From assembly GCF_014201335.1 (NCBI RefSeq), contig NZ_JACHEB010000002.1:496001-560000 (forward strand): a stretch of 64,000 nt of DNA, read 5' to 3'. Source of the stretch: Tunturiibacter gelidiferens (GTDB lineage: Bacteria; Acidobacteriota; Terriglobia; Terriglobales; Acidobacteriaceae). Position 1 is the stretch's first letter, and each line of letters opens with the position of its first letter. Both the position numbers and the translations under genes were made by a program. Positions 44,096-51,933 of the stretch are shown here, piece after piece. Below the pieces are notes generated by a model, which was given only the letters and a program-made list of their open reading frames with translations, was not told the DNA's origin and did no database searches.

Positions 44096-44485
44096 ATGAA
44101 GAGTACTGATCGCTTGGTCCGTTCGTTTGTCGGTAAGGTGATTCTCGCGTCCTGTTCGGTGGTGATTTTGGCTGTGGGTGTGCGGGCTGTGTCTGCGGTT
44201 GCGGAGCAGCAGCGTGGGCCTGTGCAGCGGGTGGTTCAGGGTAAGGTCATCGATGGCGGCGGGGCGATTGTGAAGGGCGCGGTGGTGTATTTGAAGGACG
44301 ACCACAGCCTTGCGGTGAAGAGCTACTTTTCCGATGACGAGGGTGCGTATCGGTTTGGGCAGCTGGCTCAGAATACAGATTATGAGATCTGGGCTGAGAG
44401 CAACGGGAAGAAGAGCCCGGTGAAGACGATCAGCTCGTTCGATAATAAGAATCAGTTTTATATCGATTTGAAGATTGGGAAGTAG
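44096..44485 (+). CDS. Exported carboxypeptidase-regulatory-like domain protein
   Basis: A 129-residue exported protein: N-terminal hydrophobic segment at about 14-35, then a single beta-sandwich domain (VVQGKVIDGGGAIVKGAVVY, SDDEGAYRFGQLAQNTDYEI) as in CarboxypepD_reg-like/CNA-B modules. Such single-domain proteins are abundant in Acidobacteriota, and their function is unknown. Same strand as the LysW-like gene and probably co-transcribed with it. Confidence 0.8.
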   Translation: MKSTDRLVRSFVGKVILASCSVVILAVGVRAVSAVAEQQRGPVQRVVQGKVIDGGGAIVKGAVVYLKDDHSLAVKSYFSDDEGAYRFGQLAQNTDYEIWAESNGKKSPVKTISSFDNKNQFYIDLKIGK

Positions 44486-44493
44486 GAGCCGCC

Positions 44494-44521
44494 CGCGGAA
44501 GCTGAATGAGCCGCTTCCGCG
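44494..44521. terminator. Hairpin between convergent genes
   Basis: CGCGGAAGC (44494-44502) pairs perfectly with GCTTCCGCG (44513-44521). It sits between the regulatory-like domain gene and the 80-residue gene that face each other; no T run. Confidence 0.55.
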
Positions 44522-44532
44522 ATATCGAGCTG

Positions 44533-44775
44533 CTACTCCTTCGTCTTCAGCTTCGCCTCGTTCTCCTGGATGAATGCTTCGATTTGAGGAGCGCTGGCGA
44601 GGATGCGGAGCCACTGTTCTTTGTATAGAGTGACCGGAAAGCGCCCCATACCATAGAGCGACACTGCTCCCTTTTCGCTTACCTTGAGGGTGATGCCGGC
44701 TTTTTCTTTAGTCTTGAGTTGGGCGTTTTCGGCCCTGAGGCGCTCGAGTTCCGCCTTCATCGCTTCTTCGTTCAT
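44533..44775 (-). CDS. Small conserved-looking hypothetical protein
   Basis: An 80-residue protein starting at ATG 44775 behind AGGAGG. The N-terminus is a coiled coil (AELERLRAENAQLK), followed by a compact beta part (LKVSEKGAVSLYGMGRFPVT) and a helix (YKEQWLRILASAPQIEAFIQ). The SLYGMGRFPVTLYKEQW core looks like a widespread small bacterial family of unknown role (recognition from memory, not searched). No membrane or metal motif. Confidence 0.7.
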   Translation of the reverse strand: MNEEAMKAELERLRAENAQLKTKEKAGITLKVSEKGAVSLYGMGRFPVTLYKEQWLRILASAPQIEAFIQENEAKLKTKE

Positions 44776-44898
44776 TTGCTTTCCTCCTGTTTTCGGTGTT
44801 CCAGGCCGTTGGTGATGGATCGGGGGATTGACTCTCATCGACTTTCGTTTATCTGGGAAACAGCCCACCCGTGGTTTAAGTGTAAAGTCATTTATTTT

Positions 44899-44932
44899 GT
44901 GGTGCCAGAAGAGTGACTTGAACCCACGACCG
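44899..44932 (-). pseudogene. tRNA 3'-end remnant (possible attachment-site scar)
   Basis: On the minus strand GGTCGTGGGTTCAAGTC continues into CACTCTTCTGGCACCA, i.e. a T-arm, acceptor 3' strand and encoded CCA. The T-stem is damaged and no matching 5' acceptor (GCCAGAA) is found in the 100 bp where the rest of the tRNA should be. This is what an integrase-duplicated or decayed tRNA end looks like; no integrase is nearby. Confidence 0.45.
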
Positions 44933-45062
44933 ATTAGGGTCTACGTATGGATCCGCCGCGGTTGTTTATTTTGCGGGCGATTGACGGCGAAAGCAAATGC
45001 AAGGGATACTGCGCCTTCGGCTATGCGCGGGATCAGGATGACGATATTTTTGTGAAGGGCAC

Positions 45063-45542
45063 TTAGTCGGCGATGCCGGGGTTGGGTGGGTCGATGCCGA
45101 GCGCGGTGGCGAGGGCGATGAGGTGGTCCTGCTCCTGCATGAGGATCTCGCGGATGGATTCGCCGATGGCGTATTCGTTGAGCTCGTCGCACTGCTTGAT
45201 GCGGCGGCGATAGTTGGCGATGGTTTCTTTCTCGTTTTCGAGGTCGAAGCGGAGCATTTCTTCGTTCTTTTCGGAGGTCTTGACGAGCTTGGGGGTTGCG
45301 GTGGGCATGCCGCCGAGATAGTCGATGTGATTGGCGAGGGCGATGGCGTGGGCGAGCTCTTCGGTAGCGTGGATGGCGAGTTCGTCAGCGATGTTCATGT
45401 ACTGCGCGCCCTTGAGGACCTGCGAGTAATTGACGTAGGAGATGATGGCTTGATATTCGCGGGAGAGATCTTCGTTCAGATAGTCGATGAGTTTTTCGCG
45501 GGTGAGGGTGGCGGTGGGTGCGCTTTCTTTTTTGTCAGACAT
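45063..45542 (-). CDS. Ferritin-like (bacterioferritin-type) protein
   Basis: A 159-residue four-helix ferritin-like protein. Candidate di-iron ligands: E29 (LSREYQAI), E62 and H65 (EELAHA), a Glu on helix 3 (LENEKETIANY) and E137/H140 (EQDH), the E...ExxH...E...ExxH pattern. It may store iron or act as a ferroxidase/oxidase. No bacterioferritin haem Met or ferredoxin partner is obvious. Monocistronic. Confidence 0.85.
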   Translation of the reverse strand: MSDKKESAPTATLTREKLIDYLNEDLSREYQAIISYVNYSQVLKGAQYMNIADELAIHATEELAHAIALANHIDYLGGMPTATPKLVKTSEKNEEMLRFDLENEKETIANYRRRIKQCDELNEYAIGESIREILMQEQDHLIALATALGIDPPNPGIAD

Positions 45543-45724
45543 TTGTTCTCCAAGATTTCTGTGGTGCGCGGTCTTCGGTTTGAGATGCAGAAACGATCTC
45601 TGGAGTTTGTGACGGAATATGTGGAGATAGAGGCAGCTCGGGGCGAACAGCAGGTTCCTACACTACGCTTCGCTTCGGTCGGAATGACGAGCTAAGTGGC
45701 AGGTGCGAGGGCTTTGCTGCCCTT

Positions 45725-45764
45725 GCGGCTCACGATGGGACTGTGAGCCGCTTCGGTCGAGACG
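45725..45764 (+). repeat. Intergenic hairpin repeat, copy H2
   Basis: Stem GCGGCTCAC (45725-45733) with GTGAGCCGC (45743-45751), loop GATGGGACT, tail TTCGGTCGAGACG. Same loop and tail as H1 (40512-40553) on a different stem. Located between the ferritin-like gene and galU, next to a related fragment (CTTCGGTCGGAATGACGA near 45670). Confidence 0.6.
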
Positions 45765-45807
45765 AACCTAATTTCTGTCAAAAGGGCTGTGGTTTGTGGA
45801 CGGATGG

Positions 45808-46701
45808 TTACAGCGGGAGGGATTTTAGCCAGGTGCGGAAACTTGGGCCTAGGTCTTTGTTTTTGAGGGCGAATTCAACGGTGGCGCGGAGGTAGCCTTG
45901 CTTGTCACCAGCGTCGTGGCGGGTGCCTTCGTAGACGAAGCCGTAGACTTTTTCGTGCTGCAGGAGGGCCTTGATGCCGTCGGTGAGCTGGAGTTCGCCG
46001 CCGGCGCCAGGGGTGATGTGCTCGAGCATGTCGAAGATGCGCGGGGTGAGAATGTAGCGGCCGATGATGGCGTTCTGCGAGGGCGCGTCGTGGGGTTTTG
46101 GCTTTTCGACGAGGTCTTTGACGGCGAGGAGACGCGGGTTTTTGGGGTCGGGAGTGCAGTCGAGGCAGCCGTAGTTTTGAATGGCCGCGCCTTCGACGAC
46201 TTCGGAGCCGAGGATGCTGGATTGGATCTCATTGAACGCTTCGACCATCTGCTTCATGCAGGGAGTGGTGGCGTCGACGATGTCGTCGGGGAGGAGGACA
46301 GCGAAGGGTTCGTCGCCGACGAGCTCTTTGGCCATGAGAACCGCGTGGCCGAGGCCGAGGGGTTTGGGCTGGCGGGTGTAGGTGATCTTGGCGAGCTTGG
46401 AGACGGAGCGGGCGACCTCGAGAAGGGCGGTTTTATTTTTTGCGGCTAGTGAGGCTTCGAGCTCGGGGCTGATGTCGAAGTGGTCTTCCATGGTGGATTT
46501 GCCGCGGCTAGTGACGAAGATGATCTCGGTGCAGCCGGCGGCTACGGCCTCTTCGACGCCGTACTGGATGAGAGGCTTGTCGACGAGGCAGAGCATCTCT
46601 TTGGGTATGGCCTTGGTGGCGGGGAGGAAGCGTGTGCCCATTCCTGCGGCGGGAAAGACTGCTTTGCGGATTTTTTGGTGGGTCATGGATTGAGTCATCA
46701 A
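45808..46701 (-). CDS. galU: UTP--glucose-1-phosphate uridylyltransferase
   Basis: Makes UDP-glucose for exopolysaccharide, lipopolysaccharide, trehalose and galactose pathways. 297 residues with the nucleotidyltransferase opening AVFPAAGMGTRFLPATKA, KEMLCLVDKPLIQYGVEEA, VLLPDDIV (metal Asp) and GGELQLTDGIKALL near the C-terminus. The exact start among three close Met codons is open. Monocistronic. Confidence 0.96.
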   Translation of the reverse strand: MMTQSMTHQKIRKAVFPAAGMGTRFLPATKAIPKEMLCLVDKPLIQYGVEEAVAAGCTEIIFVTSRGKSTMEDHFDISPELEASLAAKNKTALLEVARSVSKLAKITYTRQPKPLGLGHAVLMAKELVGDEPFAVLLPDDIVDATTPCMKQMVEAFNEIQSSILGSEVVEGAAIQNYGCLDCTPDPKNPRLLAVKDLVEKPKPHDAPSQNAIIGRYILTPRIFDMLEHITPGAGGELQLTDGIKALLQHEKVYGFVYEGTRHDAGDKQGYLRATVEFALKNKDLGPSFRTWLKSLPL

Positions 46702-46870
46702 TTCCTTGGATGCAAACAGTGTTACAGAAATGCTAGCAGCATCAGATTGATATTGGGATAGCGAGATCTTATTGGGTAAAACTGCTCACCGCAGTCGCCG
46801 TGAGAGTTAGCTCAGGTATGAATGCCGTATCCAATCCTAGCGAATCGCCATACTTCGAAATGCAGCGAGT

Positions 46871-47515
46871 TCATTTGTCAAAAGGGAAGGGGTCCGCTGT
46901 CGGCAGCAGGTTTCTCGCGTCTGCGCATCCTTTGTACTTCCAGAAACAACTGTAGTTGAAGGCAGTGTAGCGTCGCCGGTCCTCAGCAGAGGCTTTTGGG
47001 GTCATGTGCACGGTGAACGACCAATAACGAAACACCTCAGTGGTCCCCCATCCAGCCTGGACCGGCTGTTGGGTATTTTCTCGTCCCCAGTGCTCCTGCT
47101 CTTGAAACGATACCCGAGACGGATGGACCGATCCATCCTCTATGCCAGTGCCGAACGCAGCTTCTTTCCTGACAATTACTGAGTCCTTCACATCGAATAC
47201 CACGCCGAAAGTTTCGCCTGAACCTCTCCACCATCGCGGAAGTCGTGCATTGTCTATTCTTTTGTGCCATTCGCATTTGGAGGGATCGCAGGGACCATAC
47301 GGCTCTGCGTTAATCTTTCCAGCTAATCGTTGTGCGTCTTCGAAAGTGGAATGCCCGAGTTGAAGCGTTTTGAGTTCGCTGAAGAGATAGCGGGCATGAA
47401 TCGATGGAAAGAACAAATAGGCACTACACAGGAGTATCAACAGGCCGAAAAAAAAGACTAGCCAGCCTCTCGATACGTTACCGAAACGAGAGGCCCCAAG
47501 GTTGGTAGAACGCAT
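46871..47515 (-). CDS. Hypothetical single-pass membrane protein
   Basis: A 214-residue protein with one N-terminal hydrophobic helix (about 18-40, WLVFFFGLLILLCSAYLFF) and a soluble part with several cysteines (CDPSKCEWH, CFWKYKGC). No family recognised. Its start is 2 nt after the stop of the DUF885 gene upstream, so the two are co-transcribed. Base usage is less G/C-extreme than its neighbours. Confidence 0.65.
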   Translation of the reverse strand: MRSTNLGASRFGNVSRGWLVFFFGLLILLCSAYLFFPSIHARYLFSELKTLQLGHSTFEDAQRLAGKINAEPYGPCDPSKCEWHKRIDNARLPRWWRGSGETFGVVFDVKDSVIVRKEAAFGTGIEDGSVHPSRVSFQEQEHWGRENTQQPVQAGWGTTEVFRYWSFTVHMTPKASAEDRRRYTAFNYSCFWKYKGCADARNLLPTADPFPFDK

Positions 47516-47517
47516 CT

Positions 47518-49284
47518 CTAGAGGACCGGCGAGTCGTCGTGGAGCATGGCTTTGCGGACGATTTTGATGGGGGCGAAGCCCTGGCGCATGAAGTCGTCGT
47601 GGAAGGCCTGGAGGTTGAACGCTGCGCCTTGTTTCTTCATCATGTCGGCGCGGAGCTTCATGATCTCGAGCTTGCCTAAGGTGTAGTAGAGGTAGGTGGC
47701 GTCGGCGGTGCCGCGCTTGGTTTCGACGAGGCCGACGGAATGGGACTGGTAGCCGTCGGTGACGAAGAAGTTGACGGCCTGGTCGAAGGTGAATTGGCCG
47801 GTGTGGAGCTTGATGGAGTTGACGAAGCGGGCGTCGCGGAGGAGCGCGTCCTGGATCTGGCCGAGGCGGATGAGTTTGGCTTCGCGCTCATTTTGAGCTC
47901 CGGTGCCGGGTTGGCCGTAGCCCTGGTCAAGCATCATCTGCTCGGTGTAGTGGGCCCAGCCTTCGATGTTGGTGTTGGCTCCGAGGACCTTGCGGATGGT
48001 GGAGGGGAACTGCGGGGTCCAGAGGTATTGGATGTAGTGGCCGGGGTAGGCCTCGTGAACGCTGGTGGAGATGATGGTGCCGACGTTGAACTCGGACATG
48101 TGTTCGGCGATGTGCTCGGGTGTCCAGGTTTTTTCAGGCAAAGTTACGTTGAAGTAGGCCTTGGTGGAGTGGGTTTCGAAGGGGCCCGGAGGGTCCATGG
48201 AGGCCGAGGTGGTGGCGCGCATGAAGGGTGGGGTTTCTTCGAGGGTGGGCTCGACCTTGGAGGGGATGGTGATGATGTGGTGGGTGTTGATGAAGTCGAT
48301 GAGGCTGGCGAAGGTGTTGTTGAAGGTTTCGAGGAGTTTGTCTGGGGCGGGGTGGATGGTGGCTAGTTCGGCGAGGACCTGCTGGGGAGTTTTGGTGGGG
48401 TCGACTTCTTTGGCTACGCGGGCGAACTCGGCCTGGTTTTTGTGCAGGTCGGCGTAGGCGATTTCGAGGAGGTGATCGAGGGGGATGTCGACCATCTCGT
48501 CGTAGGCGAGTTTTTTGGCGAAGGTGTCGGCCCCGAATTTGTAGTCGCCGTTGGAGTGGGGGAGGAGATCGGATTTTAGCCACGCTTCGTAGGCTTTGAG
48601 AGCTTCGATGACGGCTGCGTTCGACTTTGCGAAGGCGGTTTTGGTGTCGGCGTCGGTGGCATCGGTGAAGGCAGAGGGGACGTCGGTCTGGAAGAAGCTG
48701 ATATCACCGTCGATTTGTTCGAGGGCTATTTCGGTGTAGATGTGGGGTGGGTTCTTTAGATTTTTGCGGGCTTCGAGAAGGGCCTGTGGCATCTGCTTTT
48801 CGCGCTCGACCAAGGATTTGAGACGCGTGTCGGCGGGGGCGTAGGGACGCTCCATGATGGCGAAGGCGGAGGCGGTGATTCCGGTGGAGTAGCTATCGGG
48901 ATTCTTCTCCCAGGGACGAATGACTTCGAGGGAGAGGAGGGTGCTGCGTATGCTATTCAGGAGGATGGCGCGATCGCCGGCTACGGAGGCGTCGAGGGTG
49001 GATGGATCGATGGCTTCGACTTTCTTCTCGTAGGCGTGGAGGGCGGCGATTTGTTTTTGGATGTTTGCGGCGGAGTAGTCTTCGAGCTGGGTGTCGTACT
49101 GATGGAGACCGTCGGCGGTGCCGTTGGTGGGGGTGAAGTGGAAGTAGACGTCGGAGAAGTACTGGTCGGCGAGGTAGTTGAAGGTCTGGACGCCGCCGTC
49201 GGCTGAGAGATGCTGGGCGTGCGTTGCGGATGTGAGCATGAGAGATCCGAGCACGGCGATGAGCGAGAGGCGATAGTTGCGCAT
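47518..49284 (-). CDS. Exported DUF885 family protein
   Basis: A 588-residue exported protein with a signal peptide (residues 1-23, LIAVLGSLMLTSATHAQ). DUF885 hallmarks: LPEKTWTPEHIAEHM, the metal-like motif SVHEAYPGHYIQYLW and EGWAHYTEQMML. DUF885 proteins are thought to be metal-dependent peptidase-like enzymes, but few are characterised. Co-transcribed with the membrane protein downstream. Confidence 0.9.
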   Translation of the reverse strand: MRNYRLSLIAVLGSLMLTSATHAQHLSADGGVQTFNYLADQYFSDVYFHFTPTNGTADGLHQYDTQLEDYSAANIQKQIAALHAYEKKVEAIDPSTLDASVAGDRAILLNSIRSTLLSLEVIRPWEKNPDSYSTGITASAFAIMERPYAPADTRLKSLVEREKQMPQALLEARKNLKNPPHIYTEIALEQIDGDISFFQTDVPSAFTDATDADTKTAFAKSNAAVIEALKAYEAWLKSDLLPHSNGDYKFGADTFAKKLAYDEMVDIPLDHLLEIAYADLHKNQAEFARVAKEVDPTKTPQQVLAELATIHPAPDKLLETFNNTFASLIDFINTHHIITIPSKVEPTLEETPPFMRATTSASMDPPGPFETHSTKAYFNVTLPEKTWTPEHIAEHMSEFNVGTIISTSVHEAYPGHYIQYLWTPQFPSTIRKVLGANTNIEGWAHYTEQMMLDQGYGQPGTGAQNEREAKLIRLGQIQDALLRDARFVNSIKLHTGQFTFDQAVNFFVTDGYQSHSVGLVETKRGTADATYLYYTLGKLEIMKLRADMMKKQGAAFNLQAFHDDFMRQGFAPIKIVRKAMLHDDSPVL

Positions 49285-49391
49285 GTGATTTGAGGACAGT
49301 GTACGGCGAGAAGGGAGTGTAGGAGAAGCACGTTTTCGATATTGCCCATTCTCCGAGTGAGCGTTTCTGAGTATGCTTACGAAAGAGGTAT

Positions 49392-50261
49392 TTGTCTTTG
49401 GCCCTGACGAGCAAACTGCGACACTCCAAACTTACCCACGTGGCTCGAAGCGGCTTGCGATGGGTTCATCGCTTGAGACATCGGGATGGCGAGCCTCTCA
49501 CTTGCGAAGTTGCTCGCGGGCTCTCGTTTCGAATTCATCCGAAGGGCGAACTCACGGAGTTTTTAGCTTTGGGGCCACTCTTCGAACGAACGGAGATGAA
49601 GCTAGTCGCGAAACTGCTGAAGCCACGGATGAAGGTTGTGGATGCGGGTGCAAATATTGGTCTTTACTCTCTGCTGGCGGCCAAGTGCGTGGGAGCGGAC
49701 GGTCAGATATGGGCCTTCGAGCCATCACAAACGACCTTCAAGTTTTTTGTCGATAATCTCGCCCTCAATGGGGTGAGCACGGTAGAGACGCATCGTCTTG
49801 CGCTAAGCGACGTTAAAGGAGAGCTGACGCTGCGCGCCGAACAGGGCTTTGGCGATCTGTATCGTCATCTCGACTATTCGGGGAATGCTTCGGAAGGCGA
49901 TGCGGTGGAGTCTGTTGCAGTCGTTACGCTCGACGATTTCGCCTCTTCCGAGAAGATCGATCAGATCGACTTTCTTAAGATCGACGTGGAAGGCGGGGAG
50001 CTTTGCCTGCTGAAGGGAGCAAAGCAGCTGCTTTCGCGATCACCGAATGTGGTCGTCATGTTTGAAAGCGAAGAGGACTGGTGCCAGCGAAGCGGCTGCA
50101 CCGCGGAAGATACGTTTGATCTGCTGAGAAGCCTGGGTTTTGGCCTATATTCCTGGTCAAAACGTAGCGAAAATTGGTCAACGGATTCGCGGGAGCTGAG
50201 CAAAAGTCGTACGGTTTGGGCGGCGCGGCGGCCTGAACTGCTTCAGGCTGCTGTCGGATAG
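49392..50261 (+). CDS. FkbM-family methyltransferase
   Basis: A 289-residue SAM-dependent methyltransferase. SAM-binding motif I is VVDAGANIGLYSLLAAKC; then WAFEPSQTTFKFF, VTLDDFASSEKIDQIDFLKI and DVEGGELCLLKGA, the FkbM signature. These enzymes methylate sugars, glycolipids or secondary metabolites. The TTG start at 49392 follows AGAGG at a short distance; a later GTG is an alternative. A role in surface glycan modification is plausible (inference). Confidence 0.87.
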   Translation: MSLALTSKLRHSKLTHVARSGLRWVHRLRHRDGEPLTCEVARGLSFRIHPKGELTEFLALGPLFERTEMKLVAKLLKPRMKVVDAGANIGLYSLLAAKCVGADGQIWAFEPSQTTFKFFVDNLALNGVSTVETHRLALSDVKGELTLRAEQGFGDLYRHLDYSGNASEGDAVESVAVVTLDDFASSEKIDQIDFLKIDVEGGELCLLKGAKQLLSRSPNVVVMFESEEDWCQRSGCTAEDTFDLLRSLGFGLYSWSKRSENWSTDSRELSKSRTVWAARRPELLQAAVG

Positions 50262-50262
50262 C

Positions 50263-50742
50263 CTATACCGGCTCTTGCCGAGCGATGCCGTCGGGGCGGT
50301 CGAAGAGCGGAGATTCCTTTGAGGCGATGGGAATGACGTCGTAGCGCGCCATGACGTTGCCGATATATGCGAGGTTGGGCGGGTCTTCGGCTTTGAGCGC
50401 GGCGGCGATTTCGAGGAAGTACTCGGGACCGAGGCGGCCTGGGGTGAGCAGGCAGATGACGCGGGCGGTGGTCTGTTGGTCGTTGAGGCAGGAGTGGACG
50501 GTGCCGCGCGGGATGTGGAGTTGCTGGTCCGGGTGAAGGGTGATGCAGCGCTGGCCGACGGTCCAGGTGGTGATGCCGTTCATGCCGAGAACGGTTTCGT
50601 CGCAGACGCGATGCAGGTGCGGGATGCTGATGTGAGCGTGTGGCGGGATGAGGAGCTCGAAGAGGTCGGCGGCGCCTTGGGTTTCATGGTGGCTCTGGAG
50701 AAAGGTGATGCTGAGTTTGCCGATCTGGATGGGTTTGTGCAT
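50263..50742 (-). CDS. Cupin-domain protein
   Basis: A 159-residue single-domain cupin. Motif 1 is IPHLHRVCDETVLGMNG (His/Glu metal ligands) and motif 2 is HIPRGTVHSCLN. No extra domain; the C-terminal part is helical. Role unknown; small cupins serve as dioxygenases, isomerases or sensors. It converges with the FkbM gene 1 nt apart. Confidence 0.83.
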   Translation of the reverse strand: MHKPIQIGKLSITFLQSHHETQGAADLFELLIPPHAHISIPHLHRVCDETVLGMNGITTWTVGQRCITLHPDQQLHIPRGTVHSCLNDQQTTARVICLLTPGRLGPEYFLEIAAALKAEDPPNLAYIGNVMARYDVIPIASKESPLFDRPDGIARQEPV

Positions 50743-50964
50743 AGAACCCCTTTCCCGCCTCGATGAGCTGGACGACTTCGCTGGCTATTGATTAGGACAC
50801 GGAGATGGGGAAAAAGTTACGGAGAGTGAGTGAGATCGTCTACCTGATTGTTGATGGAGCCGCTGTGATGAAGGCTTGGGTTGGTGCTGTGAATCGATAG
50901 ACGTGCCGATATCCTGGGATGCTATTCTTCTGAGCGCTGCATTGCCGGGGAGTCAGGAGGCATC

Positions 50965-51933
50965 GTGCGAGAACGCGCGTTCTGTCTGATTGGGTCTTGG
51001 GTTGGGTGCTGGGCTCTGGGATTTTCTCCAATATGGGGACAGGTGGGCGGCGGTGTGGCTTTGGCTCCCGTGGTCAGGGAGGCGCATATCGCGGTGCAGT
51101 TGCGGGATGCGTGGGGAGAGCCGGTGAGGAGGCTTGAGGCGAGAAATTTTCAAGTGAAGCTTGTAGGGGGAGAGATCTCGACTGCTATGCAGGTGAAGGT
51201 AGAAGGTGTTCGAGATAAGCGCAGTCATGGGATTGGAGTTCCGACGAAACTGCTGGCGGTGCTTTTGACGAATGACGCTGGGGTAGTTCGCCAGTTGCCT
51301 GACAAGATGGATGCGTTATGGAAGGCGAACTGGAAGGTGAGCGTGTTGGATGCGCAGGGTCTTCAGACGCCTTATGTGTCCTCTTCCTATCAGCTCAAGT
51401 TAGAACTGGCTCATAAGGGACAGACGCATCGCAGTACTAATCTGGCTGCGGCGAGATTGACGCGGTTCAAGGGACGACGTGTTATTTTTTTGGTGACACA
51501 GCCGGGTGTACAACTGGACGACGTCATACTTGCGGAGTCACTGTTGTCTGGGGTTTCGGTGTATCACGTTGGAGGGGATCCCTGGAAGCAAGAGTTCCCT
51601 GCGGGATACTCTGACGCCGGCAACAACTCTCTTTCTTCTACCTCCTCGAATGAGGCGGTGAGCAGTGTAGCTGGAAACTCAGCAGGACCGGTGTTCGTAA
51701 GGGTGCGATATCGCGAGACTGAGGACAGAACCTTCGGAAGGGCGGTTCGCGATGCACTGCACGACGGATATGGCTATTACGACCTGACAGTGAACATGCC
51801 CGCGGATGTTAGACGGTTAGAGATGGCTGTAAACATTTCGGAGCCTACAGGGGGAACGTATTCCATTTATGCGCAGCCCTATGTTGCGCAGGGAAGATCT
51901 CCGCAGCTCACCTTGGTTGGAGCAAAGCGCTAA
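50965..51933 (+). CDS. Exported VWFA-related domain protein
   Basis: A 322-residue exported protein (signal at about 5-25) resembling the acidobacterial VWFA-related family: IAVQLRDAWGEPVRRLEARN, TKLLAVLLTNDAGVV, RFKGRRVIFLVTQPG. The MIDAS motif DxSxS is not evident (LTNDAG instead), so metal-dependent adhesion is doubtful. The GTG start has AGGAGG 5 nt upstream. Its 3' end overlaps mfd by 4 bp on the opposite strand. Confidence 0.75.
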   Translation: MRERAFCLIGSWVGCWALGFSPIWGQVGGGVALAPVVREAHIAVQLRDAWGEPVRRLEARNFQVKLVGGEISTAMQVKVEGVRDKRSHGIGVPTKLLAVLLTNDAGVVRQLPDKMDALWKANWKVSVLDAQGLQTPYVSSSYQLKLELAHKGQTHRSTNLAAARLTRFKGRRVIFLVTQPGVQLDDVILAESLLSGVSVYHVGGDPWKQEFPAGYSDAGNNSLSSTSSNEAVSSVAGNSAGPVFVRVRYRETEDRTFGRAVRDALHDGYGYYDLTVNMPADVRRLEMAVNISEPTGGTYSIYAQPYVAQGRSPQLTLVGAKR

